64,000 nucleotides of DNA from Maratus speciosus (Eukaryota > Arthropoda > Arachnida > Araneae > Salticidae), in assembly GCA_963932465.1 (NCBI GenBank), contig OZ010788.1, positions 195,922,559 through 195,986,558 on the forward strand. The letters run 5' to 3'. The stretch's first letter is position 1; the number at the start of each line of letters is the position of its first letter. Shown piece after piece: positions 12,026-24,838 of this stretch. The position numbers and the translations under genes were made by a program. The notes under the pieces were generated by a model, which saw nothing but the letters and a program-made list of their open reading frames with translations, was not told the origin of the DNA and searched no databases.

Positions 12026-12237
12026 TTGCACCGCATATTGTACTGAATGTATATTTTAGTGCACTTCATAAGTGCCTAGTATCAATTTCATTCGGTTCGA
12101 AAGGCTATAACATCGTTAAAATGCACTTGAAATACTTTTTTCCCATTGGCCGTAATGTAACGAACAACTTTTGACTATCCCTGTAACCGATTTTCATAAA
12201 ATTTGAAATGACTCCACAAAATTTTGCAACAATTATA
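12026..12237 (+). repeat. Family B end fragment, left of family A copy 2
   Basis: It contains GCACCGCATATT, CCCATTGGCCGTAATGTAAC and CGATTTTCATAAAATTTG, as seen in the longer family B copies at 15589-16827 and 26352-27620. A near copy of the same segment continues at 14194-14350 right of the inserted element. The host repeat was therefore probably a tandem pair, and family A inserted between or within the units. Confidence 0.55.
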
Positions 12238-14191
12238 CAGGGTGTCCGGTCTCAACGATGTCCAATGGCTAATTCCTAAACCGTTAGTCATAGACATCTA
12301 GTTCCAATTACAAAAATGTTTTAAATCTGGTAAAGAAACATTTTAAAGCGATTTGGGTCAATAAAAACATTTCTTAAAAAATTACGAAATTTAAATTTTT
12401 ATACGGTCCCCCGGTCCTATAAGTTATATTTAGTAATTTTTTCCTATGACACTGAAAGTAAGACAAAAAAAAAGTTCCATTCATATAACGCTAAAATTGA
12501 GCGAGTTATAAAACTTTAAAAATGAATGACTTATGCCACTTTTCTACTCTGAAAACAAATGAGTTCGGCTTGGCTTTGAGGGATCATATACCAAGTGTTT
12601 AAAGTATTCGAAGATCTTCTTACTTCATGTGTATCTGCGCTTTGAAAAAAAAATCCTACAAGTATTATGATTAAGTCTCAAATTGGCTAAAATAACATAT
12701 GTTTTATTTTGTCAGGATTTGAGACTGTTTCTCTTATGATTTCTTTTAACAAAAAATATGTTTTTTTACAAGTTTTTATGTTATTTCAACAATCGTATTT
12801 ATGTTTTTCCAGTTCAAAATTTGTACTCGAACTTTAACCCACTTTTAAATATCCGATCGAGATTACATTTTACATACTGGCGCAAATCCGATAACAATCT
12901 AATATTATTAAGATTTTCGATGATTACCATTTATACTTATTTTACAGGATAACACAAAAAATTTCGGATAGATTTCTGCCAAGGAGTTTAAGAAATGTTT
13001 TAGATTAGATAATACAAGACTGCGATTGTTGGGTTTTTTAACTTTTACGTATTTTTTAGCACTGAATCCGAAAATTACCTTAATTTTTAACCATCATGTC
13101 AGGATATTTCGCAAATCATAAATTTTCAAATTTAAAGAATAATAAAAATCGAATACTATAAAGTAGAGGAGATGGTTGCTTTTTTTAACTTTTTATAATT
13201 GATTTTTACGCACTTTTTAGCACTGAATCTGAAAATGACCTTCATTTTTAACCATCACGTTAGATTTTTTTTGCAAATCGCAAATGTGTAAGTTAAAATA
13301 TAGCGAAAATCTCATACTATAAAACATATGTAAAACATTTTTTATTTTATTTTATTTTATTTTATTTTATTTTATTTTATTTTATTTTATTTTATTTTAT
13401 TTTATTAAAAAATTTATTCGATATTTTTGCTTATCCTGGGATTCTTACAGCTAAACAGCTGAGTGGTCCGATGAGATGGGGGAGGAAATTCAATTTTAAC
13501 ATTGAAATTTGCAATTTGCAAAAATTCCTGATATGATAGTTAAAAATGAAGGTCAATTTCAGATTCAGCGGTACCGAATTCACAAGAATCAATTATCAAA
13601 AGCTAAAAAACATGACATAACCCAACTTTTGCAGGCGTGTGCAATCTAATAATATTTTAAAATACGTATCATTTTGTAAAGAATTGAGGCTGTTAATTTA
13701 GAATCATTTTATTTAACAAAAATTCTGTTTTTTTTCTTCTTAAATGTTTATTACAAATTGTATATATTTCGATGCCAGAATGATTAAAGATTTCAAATTT
13801 ATATTGTAATGTTAATTTTACTCCAAAATATTCTTTATATCTGACGAAATTATATTTCGACTAAATTTGTGAATGACCCCCAAATTGTAGCAAAAAATAT
13901 GCTCCAACTTTAAACAGCTATTACTCGGTCAATTTTAATCGTAGAATAACGGGACTTTTTTTTTATTACTTGTCAGTGTAAAATGAAAATTTCACTAAAT
14001 ATAACTTATAGGACCGGGTGACCGTATAAAAATTTAAATTTCGTAATTTTTTAAGAAATTTTTTTATTGACCCAAATTGCTTTTAAAATATTTCTTTACC
14101 TGATTTAAAACATTTTTGTAATTGGAACTATATGTCTATGACTAACGGTTTAGGAATTAGCCATTGGACACAGTTGAGACCGGACACCCTG
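12238..14191. mobile_element. Long-TIR DNA transposon, family A copy 2
   Basis: The ends read CAGGGTGTCCGGTCTCAAC on both strands and are flanked by TA. The inverted arms are very long, roughly 300 bp. They cover CCTAAACCGTTAGTCATAGA, the TTACAAAAATGTTTTAAATC stretch and ACGGTCCCCCGGTCC. The middle holds a (TTTTA)n tract and no transposase frame. It is the best preserved family A copy. Confidence 0.85.
13340..13405. repeat. (TTTTA)n microsatellite
   Basis: About thirteen pentanucleotide units with no interruption. Confidence 0.95.
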
Positions 14192-14193
14192 TA

Positions 14194-14350
14194 TATTTAA
14201 AATTTCATATCATTCGGAAGGCTGTAACGTCATTAAAATGCACTTACAATAATTTTTTCCCATTGGCCGTAATGTAACGGAAAACTTTTGATTGTCCTTG
14301 TAATTAAACTATGCATCCGATTTTCATAAAATTTGAAAAGACTCGACAAA
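14194..14350 (+). repeat. Family B end fragment, right of family A copy 2
   Basis: It repeats the landmarks of 12100-12237: CCCATTGGCCGTAATGTAAC, CTTTTGATTGTCC and CGATTTTCATAAAATTTG. Confidence 0.55.
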
Positions 14351-14419
14351 ATTAAGCAACAATTATATATTTTAAATTCCAAACGATTCGGTTGGGTAGT
14401 TTTTGCGCTGTTATATGCG

Positions 14420-14495
14420 GACGGATAGACGGTGGGACAGACGGACTGAACGACGACTATGCTACGTATTTATATAATTACGAACGCACCTAAAA
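14420..14495 (+). repeat. Repeat tail ending ACGAACGCACCTAAAAA (family H)
   Basis: A GACGG-rich stretch followed by TTATATAATTACGAACGCAC. The same tail is at 17745-17810 and 63596-63675. I do not know which element class it ends. Confidence 0.5.
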
Positions 14496-14717
14496 ACAAC
14501 GAGAAACAACAGGGGAAATAATCTGGCAGCATATAGTAACGTGATAACTGAAATATTGGTTGCCATGAAAAAATGTGCTTAAAATGAAAGTTAAAAAATA
14601 ATAGAATTTTTGTTCATTGTAAAGATGAAAGAAAAGCAACAGTCCCAATTTCTTTACAAAATGGTACATATTTTAAAATGTTATTAGATTATCTAATCTA
14701 AAACTTAAAAACTAAAG

Positions 14718-14816
14718 TTATCTCAAAACTTGCTCGAAGTGACTCCCTTTGGCTGCAATGCAGAAATGTACACGCGAAATAAATCCTTCTAATATTTTAA
14801 GTTGTCTACGATACCT
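14718..14816 (-). pseudogene. C-terminal remnant of a Tc1/mariner-type transposase
   Basis: Reading the minus strand from 14816 to the stop at 14718 gives a peptide that contains CIAAKGSHFEQVL before the stop. Endings of the form 'hydrophobic-C-I-x-x-x-G-x-H-F-E-x-x-L-stop' are typical of mariner/Tc1-type transposases found in many arthropods. No catalytic DDE/D region is preserved upstream. It lies beside a lone family A right arm (15035-15351), so it may be what is left of an autonomous family A copy. That link is inference. Confidence 0.6.
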
Positions 14817-15034
14817 CTAAGCATGGCCCAACTCATCTGTGTTCAGATCGAGGTTAACGCAAAAGACAGGCTACCGCGGTGCATTCCTCATATCTTTTTT
14901 TACAGACCGATAGAGTGACATCATACTCTTTTCGTATACCTGCATTGGTGCATTTAAGCATCACATAACTCCAGAGATTTGTAAAAAAAAAATACGCGTA
15001 AAGCAGCTCGGTAGCCTTTCTTTTTCGTTAGCCT

Positions 15035-15351
15035 CGTTCATATGCAGAAAATTGGTATAAGTCATACAATTCAAAGTTTCATAACTTCATCAATTTTAGT
15101 GTTAAATGAATGAGACTTTCTTTGTCTTACTTTCTACTGTAATAGAAACTTTTTACTAAATATCACTTATAGGACAGGGGACCATATAAAATTTTATTTT
15201 CGTAACTTTTTATGAAATGTTCTTATTGATCAAAATGAACTTTAAATTAATTTTGTACCTCATTTAAAATATTTTTGTAATTGGAACTATATATACCTAT
15301 GACTTAGGTTTAGAAATTAGCCATTGTACCCCGTTAAGAGTGAACACCCTG
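15035..15351. mobile_element. Family A right arm, left-truncated copy 3
   Basis: It matches the right arm of family A copy 2, including TTGTAATTGGAACTATAT, GAAATTAGCCATTG and the end ACACCCTG at 15351 followed by TA. Its left partner is missing. Confidence 0.7.
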
Positions 15352-15588
15352 TATCTACTGATGTACATTTATACAGAACAGATATTTATATTTTATTTTA
15401 TCGCAACCGTTTTTTAGCACTTTCTCTTCTTCACTATTCGAACATCCATACTCGGCAATTAGATGATGAATACTCTGCCCTCTTCATCACCTGGCCACAT
15501 CTAGCGACTTGGTTATAGACCAAAGAATCAATTACTAAAATTTAACTGGATATTTTTTTTCTCAATTGAGAAGAAAGAATAATCATCC

Positions 15589-16827
15589 GTTAAGCATAGA
15601 TTATGAAACACTTTCCAACACTTCCTGAAATCTTTAACAAAATTTCGTTATTTAGGGAAATAAGCTAAATAAGCTAACTAAGGAAACATTTTAGAAAACA
15701 AATAAAACATTTAAAAATCTGATTACAGCAGTTACCTTCCATAGCCAAATGTGTATTCCAATTCTTTTGAACACCCCGATATTTGATCTGTAGGTTGATA
15801 TATATACTATAGAATGGGAAAATATAGTTTAGCAAGGAAACGCATAACAGGTTGAAATTTCTCTTTCAGCAATTTATACTTATGGATGGAAACATACTCA
15901 AATACTTTTTTTCAGCCCTGTAGTTAACCTAGTATTTTTATTACACGCCACTATTTAGCTAAAATTTAATTCAAACTAAACACTCTTAAATTTACTGAAA
16001 TCACATTCCCAGAAATTATCATCCATAGACGGCCGTGTATCCAATTCTTTTCGTGGCCGAGTATATCATTTTATCTATATTCTAGAACCACTGCTTAGTA
16101 AACTGCATGCCTTTCAGCGTAAAAATACATAACACATTTAAAAACCACTTTTAAACAATTTACGCTCATAGTCAGTAACCTTTACGAATTCTTTTGTGTA
16201 GCCCTGTATATTAACTATAGTATTTTTACACACCATATAGTATGCATAAATATAGTGAAACTTAAAAGCATATATCATAATTACAAATGCATTTCCTGCC
16301 ATCACAGCTATTATATAGTACTTTGAATAGAACATACTATCTGAAATCTTTTGCGTTCCCCGACGTATAGCAATTTTATTATATATGAAATAGTTTAACA
16401 TAATTAAAATAGGCCGCAAACAATTCCTCTCTATACCATTATGCAACGGAAAACATTTGTGTGGCCCTGTAAATGAATAATAAATATTCTTTGCACCGCA
16501 TATTCTACAGAATGCATATTTTAGTGCCTTTCATAACAGCATATCAGTTTTATTATGTTTGAAAGGGTGTAACGTCATTAAAATTCATTTGGAACCAAAT
16601 TTTCCGATTAGTCTTAATATAGCGGAAAACTTTTGATTGTCCCTGTAAATAAACTAAAGAAGCTATAAACTTCATTTGAAGTAGGGTTCCTTTTAGGATA
16701 AAGGTAAATACCATCCAAATGTTTCAGGGCAATCCGAGTATATTTACGAGAGTTAGAGCGCGGACAGACGAACTAATGCCAGACAAATCGAAATCATAAA
16801 CACGTTTCAACTTTGTTGGAAAGTGTT
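15589..16827 (+). mobile_element. Family B repeat, copy 1
   Basis: It matches 26352-27620 along its whole length in the same direction. It starts at CCGTTAAGCATAGATTATG and AACACTTTCCAACA, and ends CAACTTTGTTGGAAAGTGTT. The end motif is an imperfect inverted copy of the start. Inside are six modules ending in CTTTTG-N(4-5)-GNCCCTGTA-like sequence, centred near 15772, 15912, 16056, 16203, 16466 and 16643. Each looks like a reversed Tc1-type transposon end. No protein is encoded. The 102-codon frame at 16138-16446 is not kept in the other copy. Confidence 0.7.
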
Positions 16828-19043
16828 AAAAAGTGACATTTCCGTTTGCTCTCTTGCAAGGAACATTTTGTTTTTAACAGTGTAAGGATAGAAAGGAAAT
16901 TTTCTGTTTACAAAGGGAAAATGTGCAATTTTCGCTCAAAATAAAAAGTTCGTTAAAAGACAGAAACTGCACATAAAATCATCCGTATATATGCGTGTGA
17001 TGTACAATGTGTACATCCCCTTTTCATGCTTTAATTATTGTAAAAATTTCTATGACTAGTCTAAATATCAGTACTCTAAAAAAAGAAAAATGTTCTTTAA
17101 TTCAGAAAAATATACAATAACCTCTCTCGAGATACCTATGATTCCAAAATATGTTCTTTATTTTTAGAAACATCGGAAACTAATATATTTTAGCGATTTA
17201 AAGAAGAATTTATAAAATACAAGGGTTTTTTTTTTTTTACTGCCAGTGATGTTCGGAAACATTTCCGAGTAGTTTTTATAGTATATTAACCATTTGTGGA
17301 CGCATTAAGTTTATACATAGGCGTCATGCTGGTCGGAATTAATTTTCGTTGAGCGATCAGTAATACATAACATGTACGATTACGAAGGCAGAACAAAGCT
17401 TATTAATTCTTTTAAGAAACTTTAGATATATGTAGCATAATATTATGTTTTAATTTTATGTAAAAATTACATTTTCTAGTTCTCTATCGTGTGGTATCTT
17501 TCAAAGTAGTCTCTAATGGTCAACCCTTAATTTTTCTGTTTGAACATGCAGAACGATCTTTACTCTTTACATCTTATATCTTATTTTTTATAAACTACTT
17601 TCAAATTTACGGCACACTTCTTTTGGTAACTTTCTTTTTGCCATTTTAGAGTATAATTTAAAAAATATTTTAAGAAACTAAAATGCCTAATTACTCTTAA
17701 ACACAATTTGTAAAATATTACACAAAATGCATATATGAAAAAACGTCCAGACGGCGGCTATAGGTGCTACGAATTTGTCTAATTACGAACTCACCTAAAA
17801 ATGTCGTTCAATGACGCCCGTCCTGATACGGTTTGTTTGTAAAACTGTACACATATCTACAAAATATCGTTTTAAAGCTATATTTTAATAAAAGAAATAA
17901 CAATTATATTTTTTTAATTTAGCATTTTAAGTTTTTATTTAAAAGAATGTCTAAATATGTTTAAATCGAATTGGTTTCCATTTTATTTTATTTTTTGTTT
18001 TCAAGTGTTTCTTTATTTTGTTGACATTTTCCGTTTTCCCTGTCTTTTTCCTGAAAGAGTGTTTTGTTTTCAAAATTGAACTTTCAATAAGAAAGTTCGC
18101 ATTTTTAATATGTAAGTTTTAACTTATTGAATTTTGACGCTGCGCTGTATGGTTGAACCATCTTTAAAAATAGTTTCAGAAATATTTCTTTTATTCAGAA
18201 TGTGTATTTTTAATATTTCACAGCCAAATAACAAGATATTACTTTATGCTTACAGTATATGAGGAGTGGAACATAAATTTGTTAACATAAAATTCAAAGT
18301 AAAGACATTTTTCCTTTTAATATAACATACGATATTGATATAATCTACGTAAAATGTTGAAATTTTCTCAACAAATACGCTAAAACAATAATGTAAAAAA
18401 TCACCTTTTTTTCACCGTTTTCTTTTCAGAAAAAATGCCCTATTTTTTTCTTTTTCTTAAAAAATATCATATTTTCATACCCGCATTCAAAAATTTTAAA
18501 GAGCATAATCATGCCTGCTTTTCCCATAAACGCCTTTCGAATTATAAACCGATATTTTGAACTTTAATTAAAAAGAAGAGCCGCGCACAACTTTATACAT
18601 TAATTCTCTTCAAAACGAAAACATAAGGATACATTTCTTAAATATTCGTTTGCCTGCAAATTAAAGGTATTTTACCCTAGCGGCAAGCCAATATTATCTA
18701 TATTTCTGTCCATATTGCCCCAATATTAATTTGTTGAGATTTTTCCAAATTCGAAATATTTCGAATAAATTGATAGAAATAATGATTTTATTGACTTTAT
18801 ATTGGACTATTTCTTAGAAATATCTTAGACGTATTTTTTACCAACATTGAGCAAAATTGACAAATTGTCAACAACCCCGGTATATTTCATGCCAATGCAT
18901 TCAACATTTGAGCAATACTTGGCTAACCTATATAGATATATAGATATATATCTATAAAGATTATATTATGATATTATATTATTATTAATTATCGATGAAT
19001 TAGATATAGATGTATAATTTACAACACTAGGGAAATATTGCGA
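16828..19043. other. AT-rich sequence, no gene recognised
   Basis: Apart from the family H tail at 17745-17810 and (TA)n-like low complexity around 18925-19015, I see no repeat boundary, RNA gene or convincing frame. Confidence 0.4.
17745..17810 (+). repeat. Family H repeat tail
   Basis: Contains GGTGCTACGAATTTG and AATTACGAACTCACCTAAAA, matching the tails at 14420-14495 and 63596-63675. Confidence 0.5.
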
Positions 19044-19084
19044 TAGTGAACTAGTAGCTAAAAATAGTGAACTAGTAGCTAAAA
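19044..19084 (+). repeat. 21 bp direct duplication
   Basis: TAGTGAACTAGTAGCTAAAA occurs twice head to tail. Confidence 0.85.
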
Positions 19085-19944
19085 TGGTAAAAATTATTAC
19101 ATTGAATCTTATGTAAAATTATTGTTTCAGTTGTTAGCAGATGCTAAAGTTATTGACTTCACATACAATCAAATTAGATGTAAAAGGAATTATGTTTTAT
19201 AATCAAATATTTAAGATAATTACTTTACATACATGTATAAAATAATATCATTAAAGGTATTACATATATGAAATAATCAAATTATTCGTTCAATGCTGGT
19301 GCACATTTTGTTTATTAGTATTAATTTACACAAACGCAATTTTATTTAAAAAAAAATAGACCAATTTAACAAACCTTTGAAGTACAATTTGAAGGTTTAG
19401 AAAAATTATGCTTATATTTTTGCAATCAAAATAAGTTACACGCTTCATAATCTTCATATAAATTATTTTGCATAACTAAAAGCATTAATTAAAATTCTTC
19501 GGAAGTGCTAATTAATATTTATTAGTATTTAGTCTTTTTTTTTACTCGAATGCCCTTTCTCTACATATTGGGTATTTACGTTTAAAAAAAAAATGCTAAT
19601 GTATTCTTAATTAAACGAAGATAATTTTTCATAAGCAAATGGGTATTTAAAAAATATATTTAATGTTGAATTAAAATGCATCTAATGTTCAGATATGTTT
19701 AAATTGTAATGTAATTTTTTGTTTTAATTATTTTGAGATTTATTTCTTTATTTGGGTTTTGAATAACATGGGAAAGCTTCCAATTACGCAACTTTCTTAT
19801 AATTTAAAAAATTTTGAAAAAAGTGAAAAGAATTTTTCTCTGATCAGTATTTTAAAAATACGTAAATATAAAGAGGTTTTTTTTTTAATTGATAGCACAG
19901 TATTTAAATTTATTTACTTTACGAATTTACTTAATCAAATACAA

Positions 19945-20110
19945 TAGAAATATCATAAAATATACAATATGAACTTTAAAAAGCTCGCTGTTTTACTTAA
20001 AAGGCGACTAAAATAATAAAAGAGAATGTTACAAGTTAAAAATATACATTTTATTTCAAACATTTTAGTACTTTCGGCCTGTATTTCTCGGGGCCATAAT
20101 CAGATAATAT
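19945..20110 (-). repeat. Repeat fragment, possibly a Penelope-like element tail
   Basis: The segment with CTTTAAAAAGCTCGCTG, GGCGACTAAAATAATA and AAAATATACATTTTATTT recurs at 38340-38460. On the minus strand it contains GGCCCCGAGAAATACAGG followed by CCGAAAGTA. This resembles the 'gaccc..ggtcgaaa' tails of Penelope-like retroelements, but the assignment is weak. Confidence 0.35.
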
Positions 20111-20419
20111 TTTAATAACTAATTGCTGTTTATTTATACAAATACGTCACTTCGTTTTGAAATGGGAGAGCAAATAATTATTAAAGTTGAAAGTAGAAGT
20201 AGCATTCCCTTGGATTGAACTTGCTAGAGAACAAGTAAAAGCTAAATTAAAAAAAATAAATAAATAAATAAATCCGACTGCGCGAAAAGTGAATTAATTA
20301 ATTATTTCTCATCAATGTGAAACTATTTTTTATATTACTTACCTATTTTTTTTTTATTTACTTGTATTGATGACTTTTAAGTTGTGTTTAATTGTTAGTT
20401 CCTATCTATAAACACTGTT

Positions 20420-20825
20420 TTGATGCGGCCTATAGATGTCTATGAAGGTTGGAGTTACAGTAAAGTTAGAGATCCTACCTACACAACTTCCAGGTTGAGT
20501 AATATTTAAACGGAGCTAAAGACTGTAAAATAGTCAATGAAACATCGTCTTCATTTTGAAAGTGCTATCCTATGATATGCCACTCAATATGGTGTGTAAT
20601 TTTTTATCGTCTCTACCGCCATTTTGTAATTTACGGTCGCCATTTTGAATTTATAAAAACAAAACCTAGCCTATAACCATCGGACTGTTAAGACGAATCG
20701 ATAGAGACCTCATTCATTAAAATCCATCCAGCCGTTCGGATGTTTCGAGGGTATAAAGAAATCCACATACACAGATGCGCGTGAAACACATAACCCTTCT
20801 TGGCAGTCGGGTAAAAATATGTATT
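20420..20825 (+). repeat. Interspersed repeat tail, element class uncertain
   Basis: The final part reads AATCCATCCAGCCGTTCGGA, then CACATACACAGATGCGCG and ends CAGTCGGGTAAAA. Such 'ccatccagccgttc ... acaca ... cggtaaaa' endings are common at the ends of arthropod interspersed repeats. No coding part is visible. Confidence 0.45.
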
Positions 20826-21067
20826 AATTGCAGTTCCATTTACTTTATTACATCACTTCGTTCTCATACGTCACTTTCCTTTTTAAATGCGTAGCTAGAC
20901 AGTCGAAGTAGCAGTGTTTCAGATTAAATTTGCGTAGAAGAAAATATTTAACTGCCGTTCAATAAATTTTAATACTCCACTCATATTTAGAAAGTATATT
21001 TTTAAAAATTAAAAAACGCGGTAGGGGGGAGGAGCTTATGGAAAAACTACTTTCATTATTTTATGTA

Positions 21068-21598
21068 TAGTCGTGAAAAAAAAGAAAAAGGTAAACATCC
21101 CCTACTAGCTCTGCAGCTAATTGTAATAGAAGAAAGTTACTGGTACCAAACGATTGGAAATAAAGTCTACCTTTAAATGATGCATATAAAGTTTGATTAG
21201 GGGGCCATCTACAAACCAAAACCAGGCCAAACTTTGTTTTTTTTTTCAGTGGCAACGCCCATTTTTGACAATATATTTTAAATCTTCTTTTCAAACTATG
21301 CCTAGACACGGAATTTCAAGTCATTTGAATGACAAGTTTTTGAATTATAAACATTCCAAATTTATGAAAGTTTGTTTATAGGCTAATTGAAGGGCGTAGA
21401 ATTTATTTATGGTGTCAAACTTGCTATTGAAAAAACAAGGTTTGGGTTTGTTTTGATATGTAGATGGCCCCCTAAGAAAATTTTACATACATCATTTAAA
21501 AGTAGAATCCATTTCCAATCATTTGGTACCAGTAACTTTCTTCTACAATAATTTGTTGCAGAGTTAGTAGGGGGTGTTTACTTTTTTTCCCACGACTG
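21068..21598. mobile_element. Tc1/mariner-type MITE, 531 bp, TA target duplication
   Basis: The ends are TAGTCGTGAAAAAAAA on the left and, inverted, CAGTCGTGGGAAAAAAAG on the right, flanked by TA at 21066-21067 and 21599-21600. The arms are about 160 bp and share AGAAGAAAGTTACTGGTACC and GGGGGCCATCTACA. The short frames inside it (82 and 62 codons) are shadows of the repeat. Confidence 0.88.
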
Positions 21599-21600
21599 TA

Positions 21601-22660
21601 CAAATCACAAATGGACATTATTTTATCAAAACTATAAAAATGATGTTGTAAATTTTATTCGAATGAAAGTACATTTTCTACTATTAAGGATCGTTTTATG
21701 CAGTTTTCTCTGCAACAATGCAAAATTATTTTAGAAACAATTGCTACTTAATTAATGGTTTTAAGAATTTCATAATTTGTAAATTGGGTCAAACTTATCC
21801 CATTATCCATCTTTTTTCTGACCTAGAAATGAAAACTCTATTTTACAGTCATTAGTAGCTTAAGCTTACATACATCTGAAACTATATTTTGAAAATTGTT
21901 GGGAAAAAACTATTTAAAGTTATTAATGTACAAAACGCATATGAACTTTATTATGTCAAATTCAATAGAAATAATATAAAGTTTAGGTACCTTGAGATAT
22001 ATTCTTTTTATGTCAAAGATTGTTTCAAGCCGTTTCTTGAACAAAGATGAGAAATTTTGCAAATAATTAGATTTTCTTTCTTTTTTACATTAATTATTAC
22101 ATTTTTTTAAGCATCTTTATGAATGGAAATTGGACTCAAATTGTACCTTTTTTAAAGTTTGTTTACTTACTTCTGCTTTCATTTATATATATCTATTTAT
22201 TTACTTTCTTACTAAGAAATATTTCCCAATTATATACTAACTTTCTTCTAATATAAAAATCAGAAAGATATTTCTTACTAATGAACAGTTTAAACTTGTA
22301 TTAAAAAACAAATATTGGATGAAAGTGCTTACATTTATTTATTTTCTATTTTCAAACCATAAATGCATGATTTTACTGTATCAAATAGGTTTTAAATAAT
22401 TGGGATTTTTTTTTTGTATTAAAAGTACTTTTTTCTCTTTTTTTATGCAGTTTCTTGTATAATGATGTGAAATTATTTTAGTAACATTCATTGTTTTTAT
22501 TTTTATTTTAACAATACATTTTTTGAATTATAAATTATATCTTTTTAAGTTTTTTATACTACTATCTATTTATAAAATAAATCACACTGACTAAAAATAT
22601 ATAAATGGAAAGATATTTTTGCATATTACTATGTAGCATATATACAAATCTATAGATCAT
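21601..22660. other. AT-rich sequence, nothing recognised
   Basis: No open frame, RNA gene or repeat boundary is visible. Confidence 0.4.
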
Positions 22661-22664
22661 ATAC

Positions 22665-22725
22665 AGGGCTGCTCAAAAGAATTTGGATAATTTTTCGGAC
22701 TACAGATGGTAACTGCTGAAATGGA
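22665..22725 (-). repeat. Family B module, isolated
   Basis: ACAGGGCTGCTCAAAAGAAT is the reverse complement of the module seen at 26527-26550. It marks a family B fragment in the opposite direction to the copy at 26352-27620. Confidence 0.5.
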
Positions 22726-23349
22726 CTTTTCAAAGGTGTTATGTGTTTTTTTAAATTATGTACTTAGACATCATCTTTAACGTTATTAAACGGCGAAGTT
22801 TTGTATTCTATATGTGTTGGATAGTGTTTTATAACGTATGGTTGACGCACGATTTTCTTTTGCTTGTTAATATTAAGATAGTTATAGATTTAACCTCCTA
22901 TATCATGGCTCCACACTGGAATAGCGATCGAATATTTGTACTCCAAGCAATGCAATGGTATTTATAATGATGAAACTTTGATGCATGTCGAAGGAAAGGG
23001 GAGGCTGCCTTGATTACAAGTAGCACACGTAAATATAGGTACGTACAGTTTTGCACCATTAAAGCATATTTACAGTGAGAAAATAAATCAATAATGTGTA
23101 TTAATTTTTCGTATATTTCGTAAAAGCATCGCCTAAAACTATAAATGCATGCCTATAGCTTCTTTAAAGACTTTTCTTTAAAGTTATGTCTACATACAGA
23201 GTATGGTCAAAAGTAGCTGGAAACTTTTTATTTTAGATGATTTTTCGAGTATATATTATGCATGCTTGACGAAATGTTGCAGAATTTCAGGGATATAAAA
23301 AACATGTTTGATCGAATATTTATTAGCAAACGTTTAGTCAAGAGGGTAA

Positions 23350-23908
23350 TAACAAGGCTAACAATAAATTGAATAAAATAAATAATAATTGCAATCACCT
23401 TGTAAAATAAAATTGGGTATGACTGTAGAAAATTATTGTGACGATATTTTCCAACATTTGTGGTAATTATTGTAAGAGTAATACGGAGAATTCATAAAGA
23501 TTCGAGGGTTTTTTTTTTCAAATAATTTAAACTTTTTACATTTTGTTGTTGTTTATAGAATGCAAGGTTTTCAACCAAATTTAACTACATTTTCAAAAAA
23601 TTTGACAAAGTGCAGTGGAAAAAATTTACTGCAATTTGAACATGAGCCCATCAAATGTATCACGTATTTTGAGCATTTGGATGAAATAATTTTTAACTGC
23701 GCATGTGACAACAATCACAATTTATTTTTCATATTTTAGTAGTTTTATGTATAGGGCAACTCATATAAAAACGACAGGTGAACATCATGAAAATTCAGAA
23801 AAATATCGGCAATATAATGAGTTGAATTTCAATTGCTTTCTAAACGTAGCCTTATGATCAGGGATTTTCTACAAATTGTCAATTTTCATTATTTTTATTG
23901 TCATTTTT
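23350..23908 (+). repeat. Family D repeat fragment
   Basis: It shares GGCTAACAATAAATTGAA with 45866-45893. It also shares ATATAATGAGTTGAATTTCA and AAATTGTCAATTTTCATTA with 40260-40430 (inverted) and 46325-46420. It ends abruptly at the start of the family B fragment at 23909. Confidence 0.5.
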
Positions 23909-24465
23909 AACACTTTCCAACAAAGTTGAAAAGTGTTTATGACTTCGGTTTGTCTGGCCGTCTGTCCACGCTCTAACTCTCGTAAATATGCTCGGATCGT
24001 TCTGAAATTTTTGGATGTTAGTGACCTATACCATAGCACGTTCCCTATTTCAAATTAAGTTTGTAGCATGTTTAGTTCATTTACAGGGACAGTCAAAATT
24101 TTCCGTTACATTACGGCCAATGGGAAAAAATCGTTTCAAATGATGTTTAATGGTGTTACACTCTTTCAAACACAGTAAAATTGATATTCATTTAAGAAGT
24201 CCACTAAAATATGCATTCTGTTGAATATGCGGTGCAAAGAATAGTTATTGTTCATTTACAGGGCCACACAAAAGAATTCCGTTCATAATGGTATAGGGGA
24301 AATTGTTTGAAAAGATTTCAGATACTACGTATATTGTATCCGAATTATGCATATTATTAATGTGTATTATTAACTACATTAGTTTACATTAGTATATTAT
24401 TAATGTATATTAGTAATGATTGCTCGAAATGCATTTTTAATTATGATATGCGCTTTTTTAGGGTT
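23909..24465 (-). mobile_element. Family B repeat, truncated inverted copy
   Basis: It begins AACACTTTCCAACAAAGTTG, the inverse of the end of the other copies, and follows them backward through CATTACGGCCAATGGG, the module ACAGGGCCACACAAAAGAAT and TGATTGCTCGAAATGCATTT. It stops at a hairpin (24459-24487), so about half of the element is present. With the copy at 26352-27620 it forms a large inverted repeat. Confidence 0.7.
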
Positions 24466-24487
24466 TTGTTCATCTGACGAAACCCTA
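24459..24487. repeat. Hairpin TAGGGTTT / AAACCCTA
   Basis: TAGGGTTT and AAACCCTA flank a 13-nt spacer. The hairpin is followed by a run of CTGTCTGTC-type repeats (24498-24527). Confidence 0.6.
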
Positions 24488-24555
24488 TTCGTCTCCTCTG
24501 TCTGTCTGCCTGTCTGTCCGTCTGTCACAGAGCCCGTTCTCAGAAACTATACAGG

Positions 24556-24838
24556 TTGGAGACTTGAAATTTTGCATACTTATAGCTGAATACCACACAT
24601 CACACGACAAATCATAAAATTAAAAAATGTCGTACATTTAACCCTTTGGTCTCCCACATGTGTATCTTAAACAATTCTTTCTAAGTGAGGCCCTAATTAG
24701 TTTGGAGGCGTGAAATTTTGCATACTTATAGCTGAACACCACGCATTATACGACAAATCATAAAATTTTGAAAAATTCGTACATTTAACCCTTTGGGATC
24801 CCACATGTGTATTTTAAACAATTCTTTCTAAGTGAGGC
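24556..24838 (+). repeat. 146 bp tandem duplication
   Basis: Both units contain TGAAATTTTGCATACTTATA, CGACAAATCATAAAAT, TACATTTAACCCTTTGG and CAATTCTTTCTAAGTGAGGC in order. They differ at a few positions. Similar 'GAAATTTTGCATACTTAT' tails are common in arthropod repeats. Confidence 0.8.

Noticed and set aside
16138..16446. 102-codon minus-strand frame
   Set aside because: It lies in family B, and the corresponding stretch in the copy at 26352-27620 does not keep it open.
24498..24530. CTGTCTGTC direct repeats as a possible CRISPR-like or satellite array
   Set aside because: It is a short simple repeat at the start of a common interspersed repeat. The host is eukaryotic and there are no spacers.
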